Made by a program: the position numbers and the translations under genes. Source: Nocardia neocaledoniensis (lineage in GTDB: Bacteria > Actinomycetota > Actinomycetes > Mycobacteriales > Mycobacteriaceae). From it: DNA of 64,000 bases. Below are positions 52,060 through 61,051 of this stretch, piece after piece. The DNA lies in contig NZ_QGTL01000002.1 of assembly GCF_003182135.1 (NCBI RefSeq), forward strand, positions 496,001-560,000. Reading direction: 5' to 3'. The stretch's first letter is position 1. Each line of letters begins with the position of its first letter. The notes below the pieces were generated by a model, which made no database searches, was not told the DNA's origin, and saw only the letters and a program-made list of their open reading frames with translations.

Positions 52060-52079
52060 CAATACGACTGCATCGTGAA
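52060..52079. promoter_or_regulatory. Operator copy 2, diverged
   Basis: CAATACGACTGCATCGTGAA repeats copy 1 with four changes. The changes alter both arms together (TACGAC...TCGTG), so partial symmetry is kept. It ends 12 bp before the TetR start. The copies lie 39 bp apart. Confidence 0.72.
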
Positions 52080-52090
52080 AGAATGTCGCG

Positions 52091-52645
52091 ATGCCGAAGA
52101 GGGTGGACCACAGTTCTCGCCGGGCCGCGATCAGCGACGCCGTGATGCGCCTGCTCGCCCGCGACGGCCTCGAATCCATCAGCCTGCGCCACGTCGCCGC
52201 CGAGGCGGGCGTCTCCGCTGGCCAGGTGCAGCACTATTTCCCCAGCAAGGACGCGATGATGGAGTTCGCGGCAGGCACCATCGCGGCCCGCATCGAAGCC
52301 CGGGTGACGGCTGCGAGCCCCGACCCGGACCTGCACGACCTGCTCACCGCACTCCTGCCCACCGACGCCGAGTCCGCCGCCGACACCCGCACGATGATCG
52401 GCTATCTCGCCTTCGCCTCGGTCCGCCCGCAGGTCGCCGAGAAATTGGCTGCCAACGGCATGGCCTTCCGCGACCACGTCGCGAGCCTGCTCCCCCACCA
52501 CCCCGACCCGACCGCGGCGGCCGAGACCCTTCTCGCCCTCCTCGACGGGCTGGCTCTGCACGTCAGCGTAGGCCAGCTCACTGCCGACGCCGCCCGCGCC
52601 GCGCTGGCGAGGGCGATCGACGAGGCCCTCACCCGAACGCGGTGA
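52091..52645 (+). CDS. TetR-family regulator
   Basis: 184 aa. HTH at about 10-55: SSRRAAISDAVMRLLARDGLESISLRHVAAEAGVSAGQVQHYFPSKDAMM, with the BetI-like Q-V-Q-H-Y-F recognition helix. The C-terminal domain is helical (LLALLDGLALHVSVGQL), of the BetI/TetR_C_6 type. ATG 52091 has no strong ribosome site. Tandem operators between it and the divergent membrane-protein gene imply control of both. Confidence 0.9.
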   Translation: MPKRVDHSSRRAAISDAVMRLLARDGLESISLRHVAAEAGVSAGQVQHYFPSKDAMMEFAAGTIAARIEARVTAASPDPDLHDLLTALLPTDAESAADTRTMIGYLAFASVRPQVAEKLAANGMAFRDHVASLLPHHPDPTAAAETLLALLDGLALHVSVGQLTADAARAALARAIDEALTRTR

Positions 52646-52651
52646 ACAGGT

Positions 52652-53722
52652 TCAGGCCTCGACGCCCACTGTCGCGGCCGCACGGAGGGCCGCGACCGCG
52701 TCTGCCGTCTCGGCCATCACCAGTTCGGCATTGATCTGGGCGCCCGCCATGGCGCCGGCCGCGGCTGCCGCGCCGACCTGGGCGGAGGGATCGGTGGCGT
52801 TGCCCGCGATCCAGACGCCCGGGACGGCCGTGCGGCCGGCCGGATCGGCGGGGATGTGGTCGCCCATGCCGGAGGGGTGCGGCTCGGGGGTGAGGCCGAG
52901 GTCGGTGAGGAAGGTGGCGCGGGTGTTCATGCGCGGAGCCACCACGAGGGCGTCGCGGGCGATGACGGTGCCGTCGGCGAGGCGGACGCCGGACAGCGCG
53001 CCGTCGGTGGACAGCACCTCGGTGACCTCACCGTCGACGATCGAGATACCGCGGGCCACCAGCTTTTCCGCGTCCTCGGCGGACAGGGCGGGAGCGGTGT
53101 GGGTGAGGAACACGATGTCGTCGCTGAGCTGGCTGAACAGCAGCGCCTGATGCACCGACATCGGGCCGGCGGCCAGGATGGCGATGCGCTGGTCGCGCAC
53201 CTCCCAGCCGTGACAGTACGGGCAGTGCAGAACGCCGTGACCCCACTGCTCGCGCAGGCCGGTGACCTCGGGGAGTTCGTCGGCGAGACCGGTGGTGACG
53301 AGGATGCGGCGCGCGTTCACGGCTCGCCCGTCCTCCAGCGTCACCCGGAACTCGGGCGCCGACCCGGCGGAAACCGGCGCGACGGCGACGGGGCGGCCGT
53401 CGGCCGTCGAATCTTGCCCCACACCAACGGATTCCGATTCGGTGAAACCATCAGGCAGACGTTCGACACCGACGACCCGGCCTTCGACCACATGCCCGCC
53501 GTACCCGCGCACCTCGGCGCGCCCCCGCTCGAGCAGTTCCAGCGGCGGCATCCCCTCGCGGGCCAGCAATCCGTGCACACCGTCGGCAGGCGCGTTGCGC
53601 GGCGCCCCGGCATCGATCACGGCGACCGAGCGCCGCGAGCGGGCGAGCATGAGCGCCCCGTTCAGTCCGGCCGCCCCGCCGCCGAGCACCACCACGTCAT
53701 AGGTTTCGTTCAACTCAGTCAT
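52652..53722 (-). CDS. Thioredoxin reductase-like FAD/NAD(P) oxidoreductase
   Basis: 356 aa from ATG 53722, which has AAGGAGG seven bases upstream. Seen: FAD loop VVVLGGGAAGLNGALMLARS, RRILVTTGL, redox-active HCPYCHGWE (C-x-x-C), a second dinucleotide region IAILAAGPMSVHQALL where the usual G-x-G-x-x-[AG] is altered (AAGPMS), and the final G-V-W-I-A-G-N-A FAD motif with AQVGAAAAAG. The altered NADPH loop and the insert near 105-125 set it apart from TrxB; it belongs to the TrxR-like family of small-molecule disulfide or flavin oxidoreductases. It is divergent from an XRE-cupin regulator with a perfect palindrome between. Confidence 0.87.
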   Translation of the reverse strand: MTELNETYDVVVLGGGAAGLNGALMLARSRRSVAVIDAGAPRNAPADGVHGLLAREGMPPLELLERGRAEVRGYGGHVVEGRVVGVERLPDGFTESESVGVGQDSTADGRPVAVAPVSAGSAPEFRVTLEDGRAVNARRILVTTGLADELPEVTGLREQWGHGVLHCPYCHGWEVRDQRIAILAAGPMSVHQALLFSQLSDDIVFLTHTAPALSAEDAEKLVARGISIVDGEVTEVLSTDGALSGVRLADGTVIARDALVVAPRMNTRATFLTDLGLTPEPHPSGMGDHIPADPAGRTAVPGVWIAGNATDPSAQVGAAAAAGAMAGAQINAELVMAETADAVAALRAAATVGVEA

Positions 53723-53767
53723 CTCGACCTCCTTCGCGCTCCACCTTGCGCCCACACCGCCGACACT

Positions 53768-53783
53768 GGCAACAATTGTTGCC
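53768..53783. promoter_or_regulatory. Perfect 16-bp palindromic operator
   Basis: GGCAACAATTGTTGCC is fully symmetric, 46 bp upstream of the oxidoreductase start and 21 bp upstream of the XRE-cupin start. A half site (ATGGCAAAC) follows at 53787. It is the evident binding site for the XRE-cupin protein. Confidence 0.85.
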
Positions 53784-53803
53784 GTTATGGCAAACTAATC
53801 CGC

Positions 53804-54385
53804 ATGGACGACCTCGATCAAGCCCTCGACGCGGTCGGCCCCCGGCTGCGCACGCTGCGCAAACAGCGGCAGACCACCCTGGCCGACCTGGCTGCCGAGA
53901 CCGGCATCTCGGTGAGCACCCTCTCGCGCCTGGAGTCCGGCGACCGCAAACCCACCCTGGAGCTGCTGCTCCCGCTGGCCAAGGCGCACGGCGTGACCCT
54001 CGACGAACTCGTCGACGCCCCGCAGACCGGCGACCCCCGCATCCACCTGCGCCCGGTCACCCGCTTCGGCATGACCATGCTCCCGCTCACCAAGCGCGCG
54101 GGCGGCATCCAGGCCTTCAAGATGATCATCGCCCCCAACACCCGCACCACCCCGGAACCGAAGGTGCACGAGGGCTACGAATGGCTCTACGTCCTCAACG
54201 GCCGCCTGCGCCTGGTCCTCGGCGACAACGACATCGTCCTCACCCCGGGCGAAGCCGCCGAATTCGACACCCACGTCCCGCACTGGTTCGGCACCGCCGA
54301 CGACAACCCCGTCGAATTCCTCAGCCTCTTCGGCAAACAGGGCGAACGAGCCCACCTCCGCGCCCGACCCAAAGGCTCCGACTGA
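53804..54385 (+). CDS. XRE-cupin transcriptional regulator
   Basis: 193 aa. HTH (about 12-68): GPRLRTLRKQRQTTLADLAAETGISVSTLSRLESGDRKPTLELLLPLAKA. The C-terminal cupin (about 95-180) has HEGYEWLYVLNGRLRLVLGDN and LTPGEAAEFDTHVPHWFG, the small-molecule or metal sensing part of this class. ATG 53804. It probably represses itself and the divergent thioredoxin reductase-like gene through the palindrome at 53768. Confidence 0.92.
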   Translation: MDDLDQALDAVGPRLRTLRKQRQTTLADLAAETGISVSTLSRLESGDRKPTLELLLPLAKAHGVTLDELVDAPQTGDPRIHLRPVTRFGMTMLPLTKRAGGIQAFKMIIAPNTRTTPEPKVHEGYEWLYVLNGRLRLVLGDNDIVLTPGEAAEFDTHVPHWFGTADDNPVEFLSLFGKQGERAHLRARPKGSD

Positions 54386-55081
54386 TCAGCCCCGCGGCAG
54401 CCACCCGACGATGACCTCGGCGAGTTCGCCGGGGCGCTCCCTGGCCACGAGATGACCGGCGCCGGCGATCCGGTGGACGTCGGCATGCGGCACCAGGCGC
54501 ACGAACTCGTCGACGTAGTCCTCGGTGACCGGCGTCCGCTCACCGGCTCGCACGAGCAGTACGGGCACTTCCAGCGCCACGGCAGCCTGTTCGAGCTGAG
54601 GAATCCGATCGAGAACGTCCTCGACGATCTCGACATACGAACCGAAATCCGGTGCACCGGAAAGAAACTCGCGGACGCGAACGGGATCCATGGTCGGCAC
54701 GACGTCCACCAGCACCAGACCGGCGACCCGCGCGCGCACCTCGGCATCGGCAAGGGCGGCGAGCGCGGCCAGCCCGCCCAGCGAGGCGCCGACGACGACA
54801 CAGCCGGGCGGTTCGTCGCGAATCATCGCAGCGATGTCGGCCGCGCAGGTCGTCACCGACCGCGCGGAACCACCACTCTGTCCGTGCCCGCGCAGATCGA
54901 AGGCGATACATCGAAAGCCCTCCGCGGCCAGACGATCGACCACCGGCTCCCATACCTGCCGTCGCTCGCCACCGGCGTGTAGCAGCAGGACGTTCGGCCC
55001 CGCGCCGCGCACCTGCCCCCGCAGCGTCGCACCATCGGGGCGATCGAGCTGTCGCCCGTGGGGAGTCCCCGGGTCATTCAT
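54386..55081 (-). CDS. Alpha/beta hydrolase
   Basis: 231 aa. Seen: NVLLLHAGGERRQVWEPV (HG-like oxyanion block, here HAGG), CIAFDLRGHGQSGG, nucleophile elbow VVVGASLGGLAAL (Ser), VPVLLVRAGERTPV with the acid region, and catalytic His in IAGAGHLVARERP. Triad positions are present. Typical of small esterases/haloperoxidase-like hydrolases; substrate unknown. ATG 55081. The stop is adjacent to the convergent regulator stop. Confidence 0.87.
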   Translation of the reverse strand: MNDPGTPHGRQLDRPDGATLRGQVRGAGPNVLLLHAGGERRQVWEPVVDRLAAEGFRCIAFDLRGHGQSGGSARSVTTCAADIAAMIRDEPPGCVVVGASLGGLAALAALADAEVRARVAGLVLVDVVPTMDPVRVREFLSGAPDFGSYVEIVEDVLDRIPQLEQAAVALEVPVLLVRAGERTPVTEDYVDEFVRLVPHADVHRIAGAGHLVARERPGELAEVIVGWLPRG

Positions 55082-55107
55082 GCGAGACCTCGGACCACCG
55101 GACGGTC

Positions 55108-55752
55108 TCAGCCCTGCAGGGCGGCGATCAGGGCCGGGCTCAGGGCCAGGGCTGGTAGCGACTCCACCAGCAGGTCCACCAATTGTTCACGGGTGATGGG
55201 CTTTTCGATCATCCAGGTGAGGATGGTCTCCTCGACGAAGGCGATCCAGCCGCGGACCGTCAGGGTCAGGCGGGCCAGATCGGGGTCGTCGGGGGGCAGG
55301 GGGAGTTCGCTGACGATGAGATCGGCGATGGCGCCGCGGGTTTCGTCGACGTAGCCGACCACGGCGGGCGCCACGCTGGCCGGGCCGCGCAGCACCGCGC
55401 GGTAGGAGGCCGAGTGTTCGGTCGCGTAGTCGACGAAGCGCTCGATCGAGTCGCGCAGCATGTCGAACAGCGAGAGTTCGCGGTTGGGTGTGACGGCGGC
55501 GAAGAACTCCGCGCTCACGTGCCGGGCGATCGCCTCGTGGAACTCCTGCTTGGAGGCGAAGTAGTGGAACAGCAATCCCCGCGAGATGCCTGCCTGCTTG
55601 GCGATGTCGTCGACCGCGATGTCCTCGAGCGATCGCTCGGCCAGCATCGCGGCACCGAGGGTGATCAGCTGCAGCCGCCGCTCCTCGGGGCTGAGCCGGA
55701 CCCGCTTGGTCGCTCCCGAACTCCTGATACTCACATCCACCATCCTAGCCAC
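55108..55752 (-). CDS. TetR-family regulator of the monooxygenase operon
   Basis: 214 aa. HTH: RRLQLITLGAAMLAERSLEDIAVDDIAKQAGISRGLLFHYFASKQEFHEAI. The C-terminal half is helical with the VRGWIAFVEETILTWM segment often seen in mycobacterial TetR proteins tied to lipid genes. GTG 55752 or ATG 55743 start. Two 17-bp direct repeats spaced 21 bp lie between it and the divergent operon, one against its own start and one over the operon promoter. Confidence 0.9.
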   Translation of the reverse strand: MARMVDVSIRSSGATKRVRLSPEERRLQLITLGAAMLAERSLEDIAVDDIAKQAGISRGLLFHYFASKQEFHEAIARHVSAEFFAAVTPNRELSLFDMLRDSIERFVDYATEHSASYRAVLRGPASVAPAVVGYVDETRGAIADLIVSELPLPPDDPDLARLTLTVRGWIAFVEETILTWMIEKPITREQLVDLLVESLPALALSPALIAALQG

Positions 55753-55755
55753 TAC

Positions 55756-55804
55756 TGAACTGTGCTCAATAGCTGTTGACTCGGGCTCAATAGGGACGTA
55801 GGCT
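55756..55804 (+). promoter_or_regulatory. Promoter of the monooxygenase operon with two tandem operator repeats
   Basis: TGAACTGTGCTCAATAG (55756-55772) and TGACTCGGGCTCAATAG (55777-55793) agree at 13 of 17 bases and are exactly 21 bp apart, two turns of the helix. TTGACT (55776-55781) and TAGGCT (55799-55804), 17 bp apart, form the promoter. Transcription would start at about the ATG (55812), so the mRNA is probably leaderless. Confidence 0.78.
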
Positions 55805-55811
55805 GGATTAC

Positions 55812-57353
55812 ATGAGTCGCAAGGTTACAGACAAAGCTGTCGACAACCGCGCCGCGCGCCACTTCGAGACGATCATCGTCGGCAGCGGTTTCGCGGGCCT
55901 AGGTATGGCGATCCGCCTGCATCAGCAGGGTCGCGATGATTTCCTCGTCCTCGAACGCGGCAGCGATGTCGGCGGCACCTGGCGGGACAACACCTACCCC
56001 GGCGCCGCCTGCGACGTGCCCTCGCACCTGTACTCGTACTCCTTCGCACTGAACCCGGACTGGTCGCGCTCGTTCTCCAAGCAGGGCGAGATCCAGGCCT
56101 ACATCCGCAAGGTCGCCGAGCAGAACGACGTGCTCGACAAGCACCTGTTCGACTGCGACGTGCTCGGCATGCGCTGGAACGCCGAGACCAACCGCTGGGA
56201 CATCACCACCAGCAAGGGCGACTTCACCGCCCACACCGTCGTCTCCGCCGTCGGCGCGCTGTGTGAGCCCTCGCTGCCCGACATCAAGGGCATCAACGAC
56301 TTCGAAGGTGACATCTTCCACTCGGCCCGTTGGGACCACGATGTCGAGCTCGCCGGCAAGCGCGTCGCGGTGATCGGCACCGGCGCCTCGGCGATCCAGA
56401 TCGTGCCCGCCATCGCGAGCAAGGTCGCCCACCTCGACCTGTACCAGCGCACCGCGCCCTGGCTGCTGCCCCGCATGGACCGCCCGTACCTGCTGCCAGA
56501 GCGCCTGGCGTTCAAGTACCTGCCCGGCGTGCAGCGCCTGTCCCGCGCGGCCATCTACGCCGCGCGCGAGACCCAGGTCGTCGGCCTGGCCAAGTACCCC
56601 GCGCTGATGAAGATCTTCGAGACCATCTCCCGCGGCAAGCTGCTGGCCGAGGTCCGCGACCCGGTCAAGCGCGCCAAGGTGACCCCGAACTACCGCATCG
56701 GCTGCAAGCGCATGCTGATCTCGAACGAGTACTACCCGGCGATCGACCGCGACAACGTCGACGTGATCACCGACGGGATCGCCGAGGTCAAGTCCGGCTC
56801 GATCGTGACCAAGGACGGCACCGAGCGCGAGATCGACGCGCTGATCGTGGCCACCGGCTTCCACGTCACCGACTCCCCCGCGTTCGAGACGATCGTCGGC
56901 CGCACCGGCCAGACGCTGTCCGAGCAGTTCGACGAGGTCGGCCAGCGCGGCTACAAGGGCTCGGCCATCGAGAACTTCCCGAACATGTTCTTCCTGCTCG
57001 GCCCCAATGTCGGCCTCGGCCACACCTCGATGGTGTTCATGATCGAATCGCAGATCAACTACATCGCCGACGCGCTGGCCACCATCGACGAGAAGAACCT
57101 GAAGACCGTCGAGGTCAGCCCCGAAGCGGTGCGCGTGTACAACCGCGAGCTGCAGGAGAAGATGGCGAGCAGCGTCTGGATGAACGGCGGCTGCGCCAGC
57201 TGGTACCTGGACAAGCACGGCAACAACACCACGCTGTGGCCGGACTTCACCTTCCAGTTCCGTAGGCTGACCAAGAATTTCGACGTCGCGGCCTACAACA
57301 CGACTTCCTCGACCGACTCCGACACCGAACTGAAAGTGGTGGCAGCACAGTGA
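55812..57353 (+). CDS. Baeyer-Villiger-type flavin monooxygenase (MymA/EthA-like)
   Basis: 513 aa FAD/NADPH monooxygenase that inserts oxygen beside ketones or oxidises S/N. Seen: FAD loop IIVGSGFAGLGMAIRL near 22, VGGTWRDNTYPGAACDVPSHLYSYSF (the class B hallmark after G-G-T-W), the BVMO fingerprint FEGDIFHSARWD at 164-175, NADPH loop VAVIGTGASAIQIVP, and ALIVATGFHVTD. First gene of a four-gene operon (SDR, esterase, acyl-CoA synthetase). Gene content parallels the M. tuberculosis mymA operon, where the monooxygenase, SDR, lipase and FadD13 modify lipids. ATG 55812. Confidence 0.92.
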   Translation: MSRKVTDKAVDNRAARHFETIIVGSGFAGLGMAIRLHQQGRDDFLVLERGSDVGGTWRDNTYPGAACDVPSHLYSYSFALNPDWSRSFSKQGEIQAYIRKVAEQNDVLDKHLFDCDVLGMRWNAETNRWDITTSKGDFTAHTVVSAVGALCEPSLPDIKGINDFEGDIFHSARWDHDVELAGKRVAVIGTGASAIQIVPAIASKVAHLDLYQRTAPWLLPRMDRPYLLPERLAFKYLPGVQRLSRAAIYAARETQVVGLAKYPALMKIFETISRGKLLAEVRDPVKRAKVTPNYRIGCKRMLISNEYYPAIDRDNVDVITDGIAEVKSGSIVTKDGTEREIDALIVATGFHVTDSPAFETIVGRTGQTLSEQFDEVGQRGYKGSAIENFPNMFFLLGPNVGLGHTSMVFMIESQINYIADALATIDEKNLKTVEVSPEAVRVYNRELQEKMASSVWMNGGCASWYLDKHGNNTTLWPDFTFQFRRLTKNFDVAAYNTTSSTDSDTELKVVAAQ

Positions 57354-58183
57354 GCAAAGATGCTTACTTCACGAACAAGGTCTGTGTGATCACGGGCGCC
57401 GGGTCCGGCATCGGCCGCGCGCTGGCCGAGAACCTGGCTCGTCGTGGCGCCAAGCTGGCGCTGTCCGACATCGACGCCGAGGGCCTGGCCGAGACCGTGC
57501 GCATCGTCGAGGGGCTCGGCGCGCAGGTGAAGGCGGATCGGCTCAACGTCGCCGAGCGCGAGGCGTTCCTGCTCTACGCCGACTCGGTGAAGGCGCATTT
57601 CGGTGTCGTGCACCAGATCTACAACAACGCTGGTATCGCGTACCACGGTGACGTCGTCAAGACCGATTTCAAAGACATCGAACGCATCATGGATGTCGAC
57701 TTCTGGGGCGTCGTCAACGGCACCAAGGCGTTCCTGCCGATGCTGATCGAGTCCGGTGACGGCCACGTCGTCAACGTGTCGAGCCTGTTCGGCCTGGTCA
57801 CCGTGCCCGGCCAGGCGGCCTACAACTCGGCCAAGTTCGCCGTGCGCGGCTTCACCGAGGCGCTGTACCAGGAGATGAAGATCTCCAAGGCGCCAGTCAA
57901 GGTGACCTGCGTGCACCCCGGCGGCATCAAGACCGCGGTGGCCCGCAACGCCACCTATGCCGAGGGCATCGACGGCGCCAACACCGCCTCGCTGTTCGAC
58001 AAGTACCTGGCGATCCACAGCCCGGAGATGGCCGCGCAGACCATCACCGAGGGTGTGAGCAAGGGCCACGCGCGCGTGCTGATCGGCTGGGAGGCCAAGG
58101 TGCTCGACGTGAGCGTGCGCTTCCTCGCCTCGGGCTACAACCGGATCTCGGCCGTGGTCAACGGCCGCTTCATGCCGCACTGA
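57350..58183 (+). CDS. Short-chain dehydrogenase (SadH-like)
   Basis: 277 aa SDR. GTG 57350 overlaps the monooxygenase stop as GTGA. Seen: VCVITGAGSGIGRALAENLA, LSDIDAEG (Asp at strand 2 end suggests NAD), YNNAGIAYHG, NVSSLFGLV, Y-N-S-A-K, and VTCVHPGGIKT. All catalytic residues present. It probably interconverts an alcohol and the ketone used by the monooxygenase, as the SDR does in mymA-type operons. Confidence 0.9.
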   Translation: MSKDAYFTNKVCVITGAGSGIGRALAENLARRGAKLALSDIDAEGLAETVRIVEGLGAQVKADRLNVAEREAFLLYADSVKAHFGVVHQIYNNAGIAYHGDVVKTDFKDIERIMDVDFWGVVNGTKAFLPMLIESGDGHVVNVSSLFGLVTVPGQAAYNSAKFAVRGFTEALYQEMKISKAPVKVTCVHPGGIKTAVARNATYAEGIDGANTASLFDKYLAIHSPEMAAQTITEGVSKGHARVLIGWEAKVLDVSVRFLASGYNRISAVVNGRFMPH

Positions 58184-58196
58184 GAATCGGAACGCC

Positions 58197-59150
58197 ATGC
58201 GCGAGTTCAAGATTCCGCTGCCGATCGCCCGTGTGCTGCTCGACCCGATCTTCCGGGTCACGCTGAACGCGCGGCTGCCGGTGGCGGTGCAGCGCGCCCT
58301 GCTCGACGCGGCCTCCCTGATGCAGCTGGTGCCCGACGGTTCCGTCGTGCAACACCTGCAGCTGGGCGGCCGCCCGGCCGAGCGCGTCATCGCCGAGACG
58401 GCCATCCCCGGTTCGCGTACCGGGGCCGTGCCGCCGGAGCGCGCCGCGGGCGCGGTGCTGTACCTGCACGGCGGCGGCTACGTGGTCGGCTCGCTGACCA
58501 CGCACCGGTCGCTGGTGGCCCGGCTGGCCAGGGAGACCGCCTGCGCGGTGTACTCGCTGGACTACCGGCTGGCGCCGGAGCATCCGTTCCCGGCCGGTCT
58601 CGACGACGCCGAGGCCGCGTTCCTGGATCTGGTGCGCAATGTCGGCTACCGGCCCGAGCAGATCAGCCTGGCCGGTGACTCGGCCGGCGGTGGGCTCGCG
58701 CTCGCGCTGGCCCAGCGCCTGATCGAACGGCACGCCATGACCCCGGCCGCGCTGGGCCTCATCGCGCCCTGGGTCGACCCGACGCAGGTGCCCGCGAAGT
58801 CGCGCGATCTGGTGATCAACCGGGCCTGGTCGCAGGCGTGTGCCGCGCACTACCTCGGCGACGCCGCCGCGACCGAGGCGGGCTACGCTCCGCTCACGGG
58901 AAACCTGATCGGGCTGCCTCCCACCTACGTGCAGGTCGATGTGAGCGAACTGTTACACGATCAGTGCCGACGGCTCGTCGCGGCGCTGCGCGGCGCCGGG
59001 GTGCACGTGCGCTTCACCGAGACCCGCGGCCTGTGGCATGTCGCGCAACTGCAAGCCGCGCTGGTCACCGAGGCCGCGCTGGCACTCAGCGAACTCGCGG
59101 AATTCCTGCGAGAAGCAATTCAGCCGGTATCGATCGACGATTTACGATAA
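58197..59150 (+). CDS. Alpha/beta hydrolase of the HSL/LipR family
   Basis: 317 aa esterase. Seen: oxyanion motif LYLHGGGYVVGS (H-G-G-G), DYRLAPEHPFPAGLDD, nucleophile elbow ISLAGDSAGGGLAL (G-D-S-A-G-G), and a late DVSELLHDQ/GLWHVAQ with Asp and His. Typical of hormone-sensitive-lipase-like esterases (LipR, LipH) of mycobacteria. It starts 13 bp after the SDR stop. Likely hydrolyses the ester made by the Baeyer-Villiger enzyme. Confidence 0.9.
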   Translation: MREFKIPLPIARVLLDPIFRVTLNARLPVAVQRALLDAASLMQLVPDGSVVQHLQLGGRPAERVIAETAIPGSRTGAVPPERAAGAVLYLHGGGYVVGSLTTHRSLVARLARETACAVYSLDYRLAPEHPFPAGLDDAEAAFLDLVRNVGYRPEQISLAGDSAGGGLALALAQRLIERHAMTPAALGLIAPWVDPTQVPAKSRDLVINRAWSQACAAHYLGDAAATEAGYAPLTGNLIGLPPTYVQVDVSELLHDQCRRLVAALRGAGVHVRFTETRGLWHVAQLQAALVTEAALALSELAEFLREAIQPVSIDDLR

Positions 59151-59242
59151 GGCCTGGTGAAGGTCATTTCGGGCGGCGATATCGCGACCCGCGCGAACGT
59201 GTCGTAGATTACTGGCGAGTAGAACCCACTGGAAGGGCACTG

Positions 59243-61036
59243 ATGCGAGAGTTCGAAGTTCCGGCTTCCTACACCATCCCGGACAACGCGAACAATTCCG
59301 ACAACGTCTTCCGCTTCGGCGAGGAGTCACCGAACACGGTCTTGTTCAACGTCCCGAACGGCAGCGGCGGCTGGAACGACGTCACGGCGAAGGAGTTCGC
59401 GAAGGCCGTCACCGGCGTCGCCAAGGGCCTCATCGCCAGCGGCGTCGAGCTGGGCGACCGGGTCGCGATCATGGCGGCGACGCGGTACGAGTGGACGCTG
59501 CTCGACTTCGCGATCTGGGCCGCCGGTGGCGTCACCGTCGCGATCTACGACAGCTCGGCCGCCGAGCAGGCCAAGTGGATCCTGCAGGATTCCGAGACCA
59601 AGATCCTGGTCGTCGAGAACGACAAGCACCGCGCCACGATCGAGGAGATCGAGGCCGGTTCGCTGCCCGCGCTCACCGAGACCCTGCAGATCGACAAGGG
59701 CGCGATCGAGGAGATCACCAAGCGCGGCGCCGAGCTGGACGACTCGGTCGTGCACGATCGCCGCAAGCAGGTCGGCGCGGCCTCCCCGGCCACCCTGATC
59801 TACACCTCGGGCACCACCGGCAAGCCCAAGGGCGTGCAGCTCACCCACGCCAACCTGTGGGCCGAGTCGCGCTCGGGCGGCATCGAGCTGTCGGCGTTCG
59901 TCACCGAGGGCCAGAAGACCCTGCTGTTCCTGCCGCTGGCGCACGTGTTCGCCCGCGCGGTGGCGCTGATCGCCTTCGATTCCAAGGTGACCATCCGCCA
60001 CTCCTCGGACTGGACGACCCTGGTCGAGCAGTTCGGTGAGTTCAAGCCGGACTTCATCCTCTCGGTGCCCCGCGTGTTCGAGAAGGTGTTCAACTCCGCC
60101 AAGCAGAAGGCGCACGACGGCGGCAAGGGCAAGATCTTCGACGCCGCGGCCGAGACCGCCATCGCCTACAGCGAGGCGCTCGAAAAGGGCGGACCGGATC
60201 TGATCCTGAAGCTCAAGCACTTCGTGTTCGACAAGCTGGTCTACAGCAAGCTGCGCGCCGCCCTCGGTGGGCAGTGCCTGGCCGCCGTGTCCGGTGGCGG
60301 CCCCCTGGGCGCGCGCCTTGGCCACTTCTTCCGTGGCGTCGGCGTCACCATCTACGAGGGCTACGGCCTGACCGAGACCACCGCCGCGTTCAGCGTGAAC
60401 ACCCCCCAGCACATCCGGGTGGGTTCGGTGGGTCGCCCGATCCAGGGCCACGCCGCCAAGATCGCCGACGACGGCGAGCTGCTGCTCAAGGGCTCGGTCG
60501 TGTTCGGCGGCTACTGGGGCAACGACGAGGCCACCAGCGAGGCGTTCGAGGACGGGTGGTTCAAGACCGGCGACCTCGGTGCCATCGACGCCGACGGCTT
60601 CATCACCATCACCGGCCGCAAGAAGGAAATCCTGGTCACCGCGGGCGGCAAGAACGTCTCCCCCGCCGTGCTCGAGGACTCCCTGCGCGCGCACCCGCTG
60701 ATCAGCCAGGTCATGGTGGTCGGTGACGGCCAGCCGTTCATCGGCGCGCTCATCACCCTCGACCCGGAGGCGCTGCCGGGTTGGAAGGAGCGCAACGGCG
60801 TCCCCGCCGACACCGCGATCGAGAACCTGATCGAGAACCCGGCGCTGGTCGCCGAGGTGCAGGCCGCGGTCGACGAGACCAACAAGAAGGTCTCCAAGGC
60901 CGAGGCCATCAAGAAGATCCGCATCCTCCCGGTCGACTGGACCCAGGAGGGCGGCGAGCTCACCCCGAAGATGTCGCTCAAGCGCGCCGTCGTCATGAAG
61001 CAGTACGCGTCCGAGGTCGACAAGATCTACAGCTGA
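59243..61036 (+). CDS. Long-chain acyl-CoA synthetase, FadD15-like
   Basis: 597 aa. ATG 59243 has GGAAGGG six bases upstream and gives REFEVPASYTIPD, like FadD15 (600 aa). Motifs: ATP loop YTSGTTGKPKG at 187-197, LPLAHVFARA, YEGYGLTETTAAF (A5), FKTGDLGAIDADGF (A7), GRKKEILVTAGGKNVSP (A8) and the catalytic lysine region near the end (LTPKMSLKR). All are intact. It activates fatty acids, perhaps those freed by the upstream esterase. Gap of 92 bp from the esterase gene; a strong terminator follows. Confidence 0.93.
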   Translation: MREFEVPASYTIPDNANNSDNVFRFGEESPNTVLFNVPNGSGGWNDVTAKEFAKAVTGVAKGLIASGVELGDRVAIMAATRYEWTLLDFAIWAAGGVTVAIYDSSAAEQAKWILQDSETKILVVENDKHRATIEEIEAGSLPALTETLQIDKGAIEEITKRGAELDDSVVHDRRKQVGAASPATLIYTSGTTGKPKGVQLTHANLWAESRSGGIELSAFVTEGQKTLLFLPLAHVFARAVALIAFDSKVTIRHSSDWTTLVEQFGEFKPDFILSVPRVFEKVFNSAKQKAHDGGKGKIFDAAAETAIAYSEALEKGGPDLILKLKHFVFDKLVYSKLRAALGGQCLAAVSGGGPLGARLGHFFRGVGVTIYEGYGLTETTAAFSVNTPQHIRVGSVGRPIQGHAAKIADDGELLLKGSVVFGGYWGNDEATSEAFEDGWFKTGDLGAIDADGFITITGRKKEILVTAGGKNVSPAVLEDSLRAHPLISQVMVVGDGQPFIGALITLDPEALPGWKERNGVPADTAIENLIENPALVAEVQAAVDETNKKVSKAEAIKKIRILPVDWTQEGGELTPKMSLKRAVVMKQYASEVDKIYS

Positions 61037-61051
61037 TCGTCTGCTGAACTT

